This document shows positions 23,946-32,582 of a stretch of DNA of 64,000 nt, piece after piece; positions within the stretch are counted from its first letter, which is position 1; every line of letters starts with the position of its first letter. A program made the position numbers and the translations under genes. Below the pieces are notes generated by a model, which saw only the letters and a list, made by a program, of their open reading frames with translations, made no database searches and was not told the origin of the DNA. Source of the stretch: Bradyrhizobium sp. 139 (GTDB lineage: Bacteria; Pseudomonadota; Alphaproteobacteria; Rhizobiales; Xanthobacteraceae); NCBI RefSeq assembly GCF_023074175.1, contig NZ_JADPKS010000024.1, forward strand, positions 100,534-164,533. Reading direction: 5' to 3'.

Positions 23946-25235
23946 CTAGCGTCCCATCTGCGAGGGCAGCCAGAGAATGATGGACGGAAACGCCACCAGG
24001 ATCGCGATGGCGATCAGGTGCGCGATGAAGTGCGGGAAGGTGCCGTGGAACACCTCCGCGACCGGCCGCTTGGCATAACGGGCGACGATGAAGCAGTTCA
24101 GACCGACCGGCGGCGTGATCATGCCGACCTCGGCGGTGACGATCTTGATGACGCCGAACCAGATCGGATCGAATCCGAGCGTCTTGATCAGCGGCAGCAC
24201 GATCGGCACCGTCAACACCAGGATCGCGATCTGGTCCATGAACGAGCCGAGCACGATGTAGCCGCACAGGATCAGCGTGATGATGACCCAGCGCGAGGTC
24301 TCCAACGAACCGATCCAGGCGACCAGGTCCTGCGTGACATGGGTCAGCGTGAAGAAGTAACCGAAGATCGAGGCGCCGACCAGGATCGTCACGATCATGC
24401 AGGTGCCATGGCATGCGCTGAGCAGCGCCTTGTAGAGCGAGCCGGGGGTCACCCTGCCCTTGGCGACGGCCAGCCCCAGCGCTCCTGCGGCGCCGAGCGC
24501 CGAAGCTTCCGTCGGCGTCGCCACGCCGAGATAGATGGTGCCGGTGACGAGCGAGAACAGCAGCGCCATCGGGCCGACCTGCCACAGCAATGCGAACCGC
24601 TCCCGCCACGGCACCGGCTCGACACGCGGGGCCCGCGACGGGTCCTGCCAGACCAGGAAAAGGATCGTTGCCATGATCGTGGCGGTCACGAGCGCCGCTG
24701 GAATGATGCCGCCGATCAGGAGCTGCCCGATGTTGACCTCCGCGAGCAGACCGAAGATCACTAGCGCCACGCTGGGCGGAATCAGCATGGCCAGCGTTCC
24801 CGAGATCGCGACGACACCGGCCGCCATCTTTGGCTCATAGCCCTGGCGGATCATCGCCGGGAGGCTGGTTGACGACAGCGTCGCGGCGGACGCCGTCGAG
24901 GTGCCGCAGATCGCACCGAAGCCGGCGCCGGCCAGCGCCGTCGCCATGCCGAGGCCGCCGGGAATCCGGCCGACCCAGGCAGACGCCGTCTTGAACATGT
25001 CGTCGGCGACGCCGGACAGCAGCACGAGGTCCGCCATCAGCAGGAACATCGGAATGGTGATCAGTTCATAGGACGAGACCGTTGAGAGCGGCGCCGTCTG
25101 GAGAATGCCGAACAGCGTGCCGGTGCCGCCGACCATCAGCAGGCCGACCGAACCCGCGAAGCCCATGGCGAAACCGACCGGCGTGCCGATCGCCAGCAGG
25201 AAAAAAAGCAGCCCGAGCACAAGAATGACTGACAT
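23946..25235 (-). CDS. dctM: TRAP transporter large permease (DctM family)
   Basis: This is the channel subunit of a sodium-coupled tripartite dicarboxylate-type importer in the inner membrane. Its 429 residues form about 12 hydrophobic segments with DctM signatures such as FAMGFAGSVGLLMVGG, GLGMATALAGAGFGAICGTS and MLIPPSVALVIFGLLAEVNI. It follows dctQ by 11 bases and precedes the acyl-CoA dehydrogenase gene, so import and degradation are probably co-transcribed. Confidence 0.93.
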   Translation of the reverse strand: MSVILVLGLLFFLLAIGTPVGFAMGFAGSVGLLMVGGTGTLFGILQTAPLSTVSSYELITIPMFLLMADLVLLSGVADDMFKTASAWVGRIPGGLGMATALAGAGFGAICGTSTASAATLSSTSLPAMIRQGYEPKMAAGVVAISGTLAMLIPPSVALVIFGLLAEVNIGQLLIGGIIPAALVTATIMATILFLVWQDPSRAPRVEPVPWRERFALLWQVGPMALLFSLVTGTIYLGVATPTEASALGAAGALGLAVAKGRVTPGSLYKALLSACHGTCMIVTILVGASIFGYFFTLTHVTQDLVAWIGSLETSRWVIITLILCGYIVLGSFMDQIAILVLTVPIVLPLIKTLGFDPIWFGVIKIVTAEVGMITPPVGLNCFIVARYAKRPVAEVFHGTFPHFIAHLIAIAILVAFPSIILWLPSQMGR

Positions 25236-25246
25236 CGATACCGCCG

Positions 25247-25801
25247 TTATTCGAAGGTGTGGGCTTCGCCGGTCTCGTTCACAGGCGGCAAAGGAAAGAG
25301 ATCACGTCCGGTGAGGAGGCTGAGCACGTTACCGAGGAGTTGCAACGCCAGCCGCAGCACGAGCACGCCGCAGCCGAACGGCACCAGGGCGGCCGAAATC
25401 CCGGTCGGCCACGCAATGGCGCCGGCGAGCACATCGTGCTGCTCGTAATTGTCGAGCGCGCGCTCGAACCCGACCTTGCTGATCAGGCCAAAGACGAACA
25501 ATCCGGTGAGCGCGGTGACGATCTCCGACAGGCGCCCGCCCGCTGGCGGAAAGCGCGACAGCAGGATGTCCACGCCGACATGCGCGTGCACGCGCAAGGT
25601 GTCCGACAGCGTCAGGAAGAACACGCCGGCCAGGAGATAGAGCCCGATCAGGTCGTAGGTGAAGGAGAACGGGCTGTTCAGGACGTAACGCATGAACACG
25701 TCGGCCACCACCAGCGCCATGATCGCGAAGAGAGAGATCGCCGCGATCACCGTCAACGCGCGCTCCATCGCGCCGAGCACGTCCGCTGCCCGCTTGATCA
25801 T
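25247..25801 (-). CDS. dctQ: TRAP transporter small permease (DctQ family)
   Basis: The four-span small membrane subunit, 184 residues. The spans include VIAAISLFAIMALVVADVFM and the family's RYVLNSPFSFTYDLIGLYL, then a V.AHVGVD motif. I chose the ATG at 25801 because GGAGAC precedes it; an ATG at 25816 is also possible. It lies between dctP and dctM in the usual P-Q-M order. Confidence 0.9.
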   Translation of the reverse strand: MIKRAADVLGAMERALTVIAAISLFAIMALVVADVFMRYVLNSPFSFTYDLIGLYLLAGVFFLTLSDTLRVHAHVGVDILLSRFPPAGGRLSEIVTALTGLFVFGLISKVGFERALDNYEQHDVLAGAIAWPTGISAALVPFGCGVLVLRLALQLLGNVLSLLTGRDLFPLPPVNETGEAHTFE

Positions 25802-25836
25802 CTCTGACGTCTCCATTCCGCTGCGAACCTGCCGCG

Positions 25837-26865
25837 CTACTTCGTGCCGCCGGCGGCAAGCAAGCCCTCGAATTCCCTAAGCGCGGAGGAGGCCTGCTTG
25901 CCGCGACCGTCCAGCCCTGCCGCCCATTCCTGCGCGACGCCCTTGAGCTTTTCCTTCATTTCCGCGCGCGTGGCGTCCGGAAGCGCGGTGAAGCTGATGC
26001 CCTCGTCTTTCATCTTCTGCCGCGTCACGTCTTGCTCCTTGTCGACGTCGGCGCACGCCTTCGGCGTGATCGCCTCCGACGCCGCGTCCATTGCCTTCTT
26101 CACGTCGTCCGGCAATTTGTCCCAGACCGACTGGTTGATGGAGTAGGCGACGATGAAGCTGCCGAAGCTCACTCCTTCGGTCGCATGCTTGACGAGCTTG
26201 TCCAGGCCATAGGCGACGACGCTGTCCATGGGGAATAACAGCCCGTCCATCGTGCCGCGGGACAGCGACTCATAGGCGTCCGGCGCGGCCATGCGCACCG
26301 GCACGGCGCCGAGCGTACGTACGGTCAGATCCTGTGCGCCGCCCGTGGTGCGCAGCTTCAGGCCTTGCAAGTCCTTGATCGTCTCGACCTTCTGCTTCGC
26401 GGTCCACACCTGATAGGGCGGCAGCACCACGGCCATCAGCAGCTTGATCTTGTTGGGCGCATATTCGCGGCTGGCGAGAATGCCCTCGCGCGCAGTCTTC
26501 CAATAAGCGAGCGTGCCCTGGCAACTGGTCTGGAACGCGCCCGGCAATTGCGCGACCTCGGAGAGCGGCATCTTGTCGGACACATAGGACGGCCCGATGT
26601 AACCGATGTCGACCACGCCGGACTGGGTCAGCCGCAACATGTCGGTGGCTTTACCGATCTGCTGGTTCGGATAATGGGTGAAAGTGACGGCGCCGTTGGT
26701 CCGCTTGGCGACGTCGTCCATCCACGGCTTGAGCATCAGACGGACGAGATAGTGGTCGGCGGGGAAGGAGTCGGCGACCTTCAGCTCCAGCGCCTGCGCC
26801 GACATTGTCGAGACCGGCAGCGAGAGAGCGAGCATTGCGGCAGCCCGGACCAGGTTCTTCTTCAT
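25837..26865 (-). CDS. dctP: TRAP transporter solute-binding protein (DctP family)
   Basis: A periplasmic binding protein of 342 residues that would capture the substrate for dctQM. A signal peptide (KKNLVRAAAMLALSLPVSTM, cleavage near SAQA-L) is followed by the DctP pattern: LKVADSFPADHYL, a QSGVVDIGYIGPSY segment, then LKLRTTGGAQDLTVRTLGA with the conserved arginine that binds carboxylates. AAGGAG precedes the ATG. It is the first gene of the minus-strand arm and divergent from the class III CoA-transferase gene. The ligand is probably a small organic acid. Confidence 0.92.
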   Translation of the reverse strand: MKKNLVRAAAMLALSLPVSTMSAQALELKVADSFPADHYLVRLMLKPWMDDVAKRTNGAVTFTHYPNQQIGKATDMLRLTQSGVVDIGYIGPSYVSDKMPLSEVAQLPGAFQTSCQGTLAYWKTAREGILASREYAPNKIKLLMAVVLPPYQVWTAKQKVETIKDLQGLKLRTTGGAQDLTVRTLGAVPVRMAAPDAYESLSRGTMDGLLFPMDSVVAYGLDKLVKHATEGVSFGSFIVAYSINQSVWDKLPDDVKKAMDAASEAITPKACADVDKEQDVTRQKMKDEGISFTALPDATRAEMKEKLKGVAQEWAAGLDGRGKQASSALREFEGLLAAGGTK

Positions 26866-26986
26866 TTCGTTCTCCTTGGCGCGTCCCCATGCCGAAGACG
26901 GCAGCCTTTCGCCGCCAGCCGACCGGCCCTCGCTCCATTTCTTGCTTGAAGAAAGTGTACATATCGGTGAATTTATCTGTCAAGTA

Positions 26987-27076
26987 TATGAACTAAGCAT
27001 AGGCCCATGCGCGACAAGCTGAGGCCGGCGAATTGACATCGAGCTTTTATGAACTCTAACTCCACTGCTATGAATT
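26987..27076. promoter_or_regulatory. three TATGAA(C/T)T boxes in the divergent promoter region
   Basis: TATGAACT occurs at 26987-26994 and 27048-27055, and TATGAATT at 27069-27076. The spacings are 61 and 21 bases; 21 is close to two helical turns. The last two flank the plus-strand -10 region. They lie in the only shared control region of the dctPQM arm and the CoA-transferase arm, so they are candidate sites for the IclR protein encoded at 29663-30403. No operator for that protein is known to me. Confidence 0.4.
27033..27060 (+). promoter_or_regulatory. sigma-70-type promoter of the class III CoA-transferase operon
   Basis: TTGACA (27033-27038), a 16-base spacer and TCTAAC (27055-27060) lie 33 bases before the ATG at 27093. 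The -35 is a full match to consensus and the -10 matches at four of six bases. A TTGACA on the minus strand (26983-26978) could serve dctP, with a weaker -10. Confidence 0.5.
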
Positions 27077-27092
27077 CATCCAACGAGGCCTC

Positions 27093-28295
27093 ATGGGACC
27101 GCTCGCCGGCTTCACCATTCTCGACCTGACCTCGGTGTTGATGGGCCCTTACGGCACTCAGGTGCTGGCGGACATGGGTGCCGACGTGATCAAGGTCGAA
27201 AGTCCCGAGGGCGACATCGTCCGCCAGATCGGTCCCGGCCGCACGCCCGGCATGGGCGGGATGTTCCTCAACGCCAACCGCGGCAAGCGCAGCATCGTGC
27301 TCGACCTGAAGAAGAAGGAGGGGCGCGACACGCTGCTGCGGCTGGCAAAGCGCGCCGCTGCGCTCGTCTATAATGTGCGCCCGCAGGCGATGGCGCGGCT
27401 CGGCCTCGATTACGAGACACTTCGCGAGATCAATCCCGCCCTCGTCTATGTCGGCGCATTCGGCTACGGCCAGTCCGGCCCCTATGCCGCAAAACCCGCT
27501 TATGACGACTTGATCCAGGGCGCCGCCACTATTCCGACACTGCTCGCGGCCGCCGGCGACGGCACGCCGCGCTACGTTCCCGTCACCATCGCCGATCGCA
27601 TCGTCGGCCTGATGATGGTCAATGCAATCATGGGCGGGCTGATGCATCAGCAGCGCACAGGTGTGGGCCAGCGCATCGACGTGCCCATGTTCGAATCGAT
27701 GACGGAATTCGTGCTGGTCGATCATCTCGGCGGTCTCACCTACGATCCACCGCTCGATCATGGCGGCTATGCCCGCCTGCTCTCGCGCTATCGCCGGCCC
27801 TACAAGACCAGCGACGGTTATCTCTGCGTCCTCATCTATAACGACAAGCACTGGCGCAGCTTTTTTGAGGCGATCGGGCAGCCGCATTTTCTCGATCAGC
27901 CGCGCTTCGCCAACCATGCCGCGCGCACGAAACATATCGACGAGATCTACGAAGAAATCGGCCACATCTTTGTCACACGCACGAGCGCGGAGTGGCGCGC
28001 GTTGCTGGAGCACGCCGACATTCCGGTGATGCCGATGCATACGCTGGAAACGATCCTCGAGGACCCGCATCTCAAGGCGATCGATTTCTTCAAGACGGTG
28101 GATCACCCCGTGGAGGGCCGCATCCGCCAGATGCGGGTGCCCTCCACATGGAGCGTGACCCAGCCGGAAGCCTCCGGTCCCGCGCCGACGCTCGGCCAGC
28201 ATGGCCGCGACATCTTGCGCGAGGCCGGGTTCTCGGCTGAGGAGATCGAGCAGCTTGCAGAGAAGAAAGCAGTTCACGTGGCCGCGCCGCCCTAA
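27093..28295 (+). CDS. CaiB/BaiF family (class III) CoA transferase
   Basis: 400 residues. Family members transfer CoA from a donor such as succinyl-CoA to a carboxylate through an aspartyl-CoA intermediate. The start GFTILDLTSVLMGPYGTQVL, ADMGADVIKVE and RGKRSIVLDLK are standard, and Asp168 in TIADRIVG fits the catalytic aspartate (D169 of formyl-CoA transferase). GQRIDVPMFESM follows. It is the first gene of a plus-strand operon with a MaoC hydratase and a CitE-like lyase. That trio is the composition of itaconate degradation (Ict-Ich-Ccl), so itaconate or mesaconate CoA-transferase is my best guess. Confidence 0.9.
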   Translation: MGPLAGFTILDLTSVLMGPYGTQVLADMGADVIKVESPEGDIVRQIGPGRTPGMGGMFLNANRGKRSIVLDLKKKEGRDTLLRLAKRAAALVYNVRPQAMARLGLDYETLREINPALVYVGAFGYGQSGPYAAKPAYDDLIQGAATIPTLLAAAGDGTPRYVPVTIADRIVGLMMVNAIMGGLMHQQRTGVGQRIDVPMFESMTEFVLVDHLGGLTYDPPLDHGGYARLLSRYRRPYKTSDGYLCVLIYNDKHWRSFFEAIGQPHFLDQPRFANHAARTKHIDEIYEEIGHIFVTRTSAEWRALLEHADIPVMPMHTLETILEDPHLKAIDFFKTVDHPVEGRIRQMRVPSTWSVTQPEASGPAPTLGQHGRDILREAGFSAEEIEQLAEKKAVHVAAPP

Positions 28296-28338
28296 AGGCA
28301 GCGCTGGCCAAATCGCAGGATATAGGGAGGGAACCGCG

Positions 28339-28791
28339 ATGGCCGGACTTTATTTCGAAGACTTTTCCGTGGGCCAGGAGTTCAGGCATCCGCTGACCCG
28401 GACGGTCACGGAGATGGACAACACCATGTTCAGCCTGCTGACGCTCAATCCGCAGCCGCTGCACATCGACGCGCATTTCTCTGCAAAGACCGAGTTTGGC
28501 CAGCGCATTTTCAACAGCCTTTACACCCTCGGCATCATGATCGGCATGACGGTCTATGATACGACCATGGGTACCACCGTTGCCAATCTCGGCATGACCG
28601 ACGTCACGTTTCCAAAACCGGTCTTCCATGGCGACACCTTGCGGGCGACGACGAAGGTGCTTTCGTTGAGGGAATCCAAATCGCGCCCCAAGGCGGGCAT
28701 CGTCGAGTTCGAGCACCACGCCTTGAACCAGAACGACGAGATCGTCGGCAAATGCCGGCGCATGGCGATGATGCACAAGAGGCCGGTCTGA
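28339..28791 (+). CDS. MaoC-family hydratase (candidate itaconyl-/mesaconyl-CoA hydratase)
   Basis: A 150-residue single hot-dog domain of the MaoC type, whose members hydrate 2-enoyl-CoA. It has the D..Q.lHid segment (LNPQPLHIDAHFSAKTEFGQ), then NLGMTDVTFPKPVFHGDTL, both diagnostic. AGGGAGGG precedes the ATG at 28339; earlier in-frame starts overlap the preceding gene and have no such site. Its stop overlaps the next ATG (TGATG). A MaoC hydratase before a citramalyl-CoA-lyase-like gene supports the itaconate or mesaconate assignment, but substrate choice cannot be read from the sequence. Confidence 0.88.
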   Translation: MAGLYFEDFSVGQEFRHPLTRTVTEMDNTMFSLLTLNPQPLHIDAHFSAKTEFGQRIFNSLYTLGIMIGMTVYDTTMGTTVANLGMTDVTFPKPVFHGDTLRATTKVLSLRESKSRPKAGIVEFEHHALNQNDEIVGKCRRMAMMHKRPV

Positions 28792-29642
28792 TGCGTTCGA
28801 TGCTGTTCGTGCCGGGCGATTCCCCGCGCAAATTCGAGAAGGCGAGCGAAGGCAAGGCCGACGCGCTGATCATCGACCTCGAGGACTCCGTCGTCACCGA
28901 GAGGAAGGAAGAGGCGCGCGGGTTGACACTCGCGATGCTCAGGGGTCGCCGCGGCCCGCATCAGCTCTATGTCCGCGTCAACGCGCTCGACACCGGCATG
29001 ACCCTCGCCGATCTCGCCGCGGTCACGCCGGGCGCGCCCGACGGCATCGTGCTGCCGAAATCGCAAGGCGGCGATGACGTGCGCCAGGTTGAAACCTGGC
29101 TCGAAGCCTTGGAAGCCGCGGCCGGCATCACGGTCGGCGCGACCCGCATCATTTGCGTTGCCACCGAAACCGCGGGCTCGATCTTCGGCCTTGGCAGCTA
29201 CAAGGGCTGCTCCCCCCGCCTCGCAGGCTTGATGTGGGGCGCGGAGGATCTCTCCGCCTCGCTCGGCGCAACGGAGAAGGCTTCGGGCGGCGTGTTCCAC
29301 AGTCCCTATCGTCTTGCGCGCGATCTCTGCCTGATGGCGGCAGCCGCGGCCGATGTCGCGCCGATCGATACCGTCTACACCGACATCGACAATCTGGCAG
29401 GCCTCGAGCAGGAAACGCGCGCCGCGCGTCGCGACGGTTTTTCGGCGAAGGCGCTGATCCATCCCAAGCATGTCGACATCGTCAATGCGGCGTTCGAGCC
29501 AACGGATGCCGAACGCATCTGGGCGGAGAAGGTGATTGCGGCGTTCGCGAACAATCCGAACTCCGGCACACTGCGTCTCGACGGCCAGATGATCGACAAG
29601 CCGCATCTTCGCGCCGCGAAGAAGATCCTCGGCCAGCCCTAG
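28791..29642 (+). CDS. HpcH/HpaI-CitE family CoA-ester lyase (candidate citramalyl-CoA lyase)
   Basis: A 283-residue TIM-barrel lyase with MRSMLFVPGDSPRKFEKA, the divalent-metal region DALIIDLEDSV, the conserved arginine in LYVRVNALDTG, a glutamate in CVATETAGSIFG and LMWGAEDLSA. Family members cleave malyl-, methylmalyl- or citramalyl-CoA to acetyl-CoA and a 2-oxo acid. With the two preceding genes it would turn itaconate into acetyl-CoA and pyruvate. It is translationally coupled to the MaoC gene by a one-base overlap. Confidence 0.9.
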   Translation: MRSMLFVPGDSPRKFEKASEGKADALIIDLEDSVVTERKEEARGLTLAMLRGRRGPHQLYVRVNALDTGMTLADLAAVTPGAPDGIVLPKSQGGDDVRQVETWLEALEAAAGITVGATRIICVATETAGSIFGLGSYKGCSPRLAGLMWGAEDLSASLGATEKASGGVFHSPYRLARDLCLMAAAAADVAPIDTVYTDIDNLAGLEQETRAARRDGFSAKALIHPKHVDIVNAAFEPTDAERIWAEKVIAAFANNPNSGTLRLDGQMIDKPHLRAAKKILGQP

Positions 29643-29662
29643 ATCAGGACGCAAGCCTCGCC

Positions 29663-30403
29663 ATGATCGTTCGCCAAGCCGCAAATGTTCTGGAGATCAT
29701 GGAATTCTTCGCGCAAGCGAGGAAGCCGGCGACCCTCGCGGAGATCGCCGATCATTTCGGCTGGCCGCGCTCGTCGACCTTCAACCTGCTCGCGACGCTC
29801 TCCGAGAAGGGCTACCTCTACGAACCGCGGCCACGTGCCGGCTTCTATCCGACGCCGCGCTGGCTCGCGATGGCGCGGATGATCTCCGAGGTCGAGCCGC
29901 TGCCGACCTGGACGCACACGCTGATCGCCGATCTCTCCGCTGAAACCGGCGAGACCGCTTCCATCGTAGCGCCGGCGGGCGTGATGGCGGTGTTCATCGA
30001 CGTCGTCGAGTCCCAGGCCGCCATCCGCTATTTCGCCACCATCGGCCATCGCGTGCCGATCCACGCCACCGCCAGCGGCCGCGCGCTGCTGCTGCAATAT
30101 TCGCAGGAAGAGCGCGACTCCGTCTATCGCAAGATCGAATTCAAGCAGTATGGTCCGTCGACACCGATCAGCATCGAGGCCGTGGAGGCGGAGCTGCGCA
30201 ATTCGATCGCGCGCGGCTACTGCCAGAGTTTTGGCGATTACAGCCGCGACCTCGCCGGCGCCGCGATCCCGCTGCCGATCAGCGATCGCAGACTGTCGGT
30301 CGTGGTCGCCGGGCCGGAGTTTCGGATCGGCCCGAAAGTCGGCGAAGTCGCCGCGCTGATCGCGCGGACGGTCGACCGGCTGCGGCGGAAGACCGCGGCG
30401 TAG
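29663..30403 (+). CDS. IclR-family transcriptional regulator
   Basis: 246 residues. The N-terminal winged helix (VLEIMEFFAQARKPATLAEI, then FGWPRSSTFNLLATLSEKGY) is followed by the IclR effector domain (AVFIDVVESQAAIRYFATIG, then IHATASGRALL, and near the end GRGYC..SFGDYSRDLAGAA). It lies 20 bases after the lyase gene and closes the operon, so it probably senses a pathway acid and controls both divergent arms. It converges on the glycine-zipper gene. Confidence 0.92.
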   Translation: MIVRQAANVLEIMEFFAQARKPATLAEIADHFGWPRSSTFNLLATLSEKGYLYEPRPRAGFYPTPRWLAMARMISEVEPLPTWTHTLIADLSAETGETASIVAPAGVMAVFIDVVESQAAIRYFATIGHRVPIHATASGRALLLQYSQEERDSVYRKIEFKQYGPSTPISIEAVEAELRNSIARGYCQSFGDYSRDLAGAAIPLPISDRRLSVVVAGPEFRIGPKVGEVAALIARTVDRLRRKTAA

Positions 30404-30410
30404 GATAACT

Positions 30411-30827
30411 TCAGTCGAATCCCTGAACGGGGGGCGTCGAAGTCTGCGCCGGCACCGCAGGAGCAGCCTGAACAGGCTGCACCGCGGGCGCGGTTTGAAC
30501 CGGCGGATTGCTGGCAGCTCTCATCTGGCCGCTGGCATCCATCGCCTCGCGTGTGCGCGGCGGAGCGCCATTCGTGGCTGCGCGATACGCCTCGCGGCGC
30601 GGCGGCTGCCGATGTCTCGCCGAGTGCGAACCTCTCACGCCCCAGGACCGGGCGATTGAAGGTCCTGCGGTATAACCGACCACCGCGCCCGCGACGGCAC
30701 CGATCGGACCCAACACGACGGCGCCTGACAGGGCTCCCAGCGCTGCGGCACCAGCGCGCTCCTGCGCGATGGCGCTTGCAGGCACGCCAGCCAGCATCAC
30801 GACGGCCATAATCATAGCTTTCTTCAT
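30411..30827 (-). CDS. exported glycine-zipper protein with proline/alanine-rich tail
   Basis: 138 residues starting at the ATG at 30827, which has GGGAGG at good spacing. A signal peptide (MKKAMIMAVVMLAGVPASAIA) precedes a glycine-zipper segment (GAAALGALSGAVVLGP, then GAVAGAVVGYTAG) of the kind that inserts in or lies against membranes. The C-terminal 60 residues are low-complexity PVQ/APAV repeats. Function unknown; similar proteins are common single genes in related bacteria. Confidence 0.75.
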   Translation of the reverse strand: MKKAMIMAVVMLAGVPASAIAQERAGAAALGALSGAVVLGPIGAVAGAVVGYTAGPSIARSWGVRGSHSARHRQPPRREAYRAATNGAPPRTREAMDASGQMRAASNPPVQTAPAVQPVQAAPAVPAQTSTPPVQGFD

Positions 30828-30965
30828 AGGAGCGCCTCCCTCACGGGAGATCACTCATGCTCAAATATGGCCGCAGGAGGTCTGTTCATTGCCCAACACG
30901 CGGCAATCGCCGATGGAACTCCGGCAATACAAGGGCGAGGCCCCGGAGCAGGCAGATCGAGGCGA

Positions 30966-31371
30966 CTACGGCGCAACCTTGTCGCCGGTGAATCCGTTGC
31001 CGTCGAGCGCGCGGCGCACCGTGCTGTCCGCCTTTACCTCATCGAGGAAATGCGCGGCCCAGAGCTTCGCCGCAGCCTTGCCGTTGGGGACGACCACGAC
31101 CACCCCGGTTCGATTGCATCACCTCACTCTTTCCGATCAACTCGGCTGCCGCGGGGCTTTTCGGTGAACGGATCACGCGTCGTCCAGAACGCCGACGCAG
31201 CGGGGCCGACGGCCATCGCCACGCGCAGTGTTCCGGCGCGACGTCGCTGGATCCCTCGGCTTTCGCGCCGGCAATGCCGGTCACCACGAAGGTCAGGCCC
31301 AGCGCAGCAAGCAATGCCGCGGCATATCGTGCCTCCAGGATTAGACGATGCGATGCGACCTCTCCCCGCAA
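30966..31371 (-). pseudogene. remnant of a solute-binding-protein gene of an ABC transporter
   Basis: The two ends of a periplasmic binding protein survive in different frames. The 5' part reads LLAALGLTFVVTGIAGAKAE (signal peptide), then in a shifted frame GTLRVAMAVGPAASAFW and TTRDPFTEKPRG. The 3' part (about 31107-30966) reads VVVVVPNGKAAAKLWAAHFL, then DSTVRRALDGNGFTGDKVAP and a stop. The middle of about 150-200 codons is gone, and a frameshift and stops separate the parts. No ATG is left in the signal-peptide frame. The former ligand cannot be told. Confidence 0.7.
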
Positions 31372-31401
31372 GCGGCCGTTCGCGGGGAGAGCTGAAAGCG
31401 C

Positions 31402-32193
31402 CTACACGATCTTGATCGACATGTCCGGCAGGCCCTCGAGCTTGCACAGCAGCACGTCGCCCTTCACCACCGGGCCGACATTCTCCGGCGTGCCGGAATA
31501 GATGATGTCGCCGGCCTTGAGCTCGAACGCTTCCGAGAGCTTTGCGATCTGCTCGGCAACGCTCCAGATCATCTTGCTGAGATCCGAGCTCTGCTTGACG
31601 GTGCCGTTGATCGCCAGCGAAATCGCGCCCTTGTCGAAATGGCCGGTCTTGCTGGCCGGATGGATCGGGCCGATCACCGCGGCGTGGTCGAAGCTCTTGC
31701 CGATCTCCCACGGCTTCTTCTCCGCGGCCATGCCGTTCTGGAGATCGCGCCGGGTCATGTCGAGGCCGAGCGCGTAACCATAGACATGGTCGAGCGCCTT
31801 GTCGGCCGGGATGTTGGTGCCGCCGGATTTCAGCGCGGCGACCAGCTCGACCTCGTGGTGATAGTTCTTGGTCAGCGACGGATAAGAATGATCGGCGATC
31901 TCGCCGACCGCGACGTTCTGGATTGCATCGGTCGGCTTCTGGAAGAAGAACGGCGGCTCGCGGCTCGGATCCGAGCCACGCTCGATTGCGTGCGCGGCGT
32001 AGTTGCGGCCGATGCAGTAAATGCGGCGGACCTGGAACACCTGGGTCTCGCCGACGATGGGGATCGCGACCATCGGCACCGGGAAGATCGGCTTCGGCCC
32101 GGCCTGCGCCGCGGCCGGCGTTGCTTCGGCGATGCCCGCCGCCGCTATTGCGGCTGCGGCGGTGAGGACGTCACGTCGAGAAGTCTTTGTCAT
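31402..32193 (-). CDS. fumarylacetoacetate hydrolase-family protein with Tat signal
   Basis: 263 residues from the ATG at 32193. The N-terminus is a twin-arginine signal (SRRDVLTAAAAIAAAGIAEA, then TPAAAQA), which is unusual for this normally cytoplasmic family. The FAH-fold core is intact: YCIGRNYAAHAIERG, FFFQKPTDAI, NYHHEVELVAAL with the metal-binding E.E pattern, YGYALGLDMTRRDLQ and IIYSGTPENVGPV. Relatives cleave or hydrate beta-diketo acids, for example acylpyruvates. The frame is open further upstream, into a decayed gene. The binding-protein relic lies just downstream. Confidence 0.88.
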   Translation of the reverse strand: MTKTSRRDVLTAAAAIAAAGIAEATPAAAQAGPKPIFPVPMVAIPIVGETQVFQVRRIYCIGRNYAAHAIERGSDPSREPPFFFQKPTDAIQNVAVGEIADHSYPSLTKNYHHEVELVAALKSGGTNIPADKALDHVYGYALGLDMTRRDLQNGMAAEKKPWEIGKSFDHAAVIGPIHPASKTGHFDKGAISLAINGTVKQSSDLSKMIWSVAEQIAKLSEAFELKAGDIIYSGTPENVGPVVKGDVLLCKLEGLPDMSIKIV

Positions 32194-32274
32194 GGTTCTG
32201 TTCCCTGGCTTGGGGCACTCGTTTGCTACGTGGCTATTCTTAGGGCGAAACAACTCAATGGGCCAATGGATCTG

Positions 32275-32582
32275 GCCATCATCGATGCGGCCGTCAACAT
32301 TCTTGGTGAAGAAACCGAGCGGGTATGGATTGCGCAGGTTCACCAACTCGCCGTTGATCAGCGCGAGCAGCGGCTCGCTGCCATTGGCGCTTGCGATCGG
32401 CACGTTCGCGCCGAGACCGAACGTGTCGTAGCGGTCGACCCAGACATAATAGGCTTGGTTGGCGCTGCCGCTCGCGTTCAGTCACCGCTGCCGGCGACTG
32501 CTGAAGACCAGGCTGTCGGAGCTGGAGCGCCATTGATCGAGAGACGCCTCGCGGAGGAACGGTCGGCGCTTGATGTCCTGAC
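32275..32582 (-). pseudogene. decayed fragment of an unidentified gene
   Basis: Read on the minus strand, one frame carries protein-like text: DIKRRPFLREASLDQW, SSSDSLVFSS, a TGA near 32480, then SANQAYYVWVDRYDTFGLGA and VNLRNPYPLGFFTKNVDGRI. The internal stop, the lack of a start and the abrupt loss of sense before the FAH gene mark it as a remnant of about 100 codons of a longer gene. I recall similar YYVWVDRY...GFFTKN text in large secreted proteins but cannot name the family. Its last part is in frame with the FAH gene downstream. Confidence 0.5.

Noticed and set aside
22848..24764. A 638-codon plus-strand open frame
   Set aside because: It lies exactly antisense to the acyl-CoA dehydrogenase and dctM genes and reads as Arg/Asp/His-rich text without domains; GC-rich genes often leave such antisense frames open.
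26973..28277. A 434-codon minus-strand open frame
   Set aside because: It is antisense to the class III CoA-transferase gene, whose motifs and start are clear.
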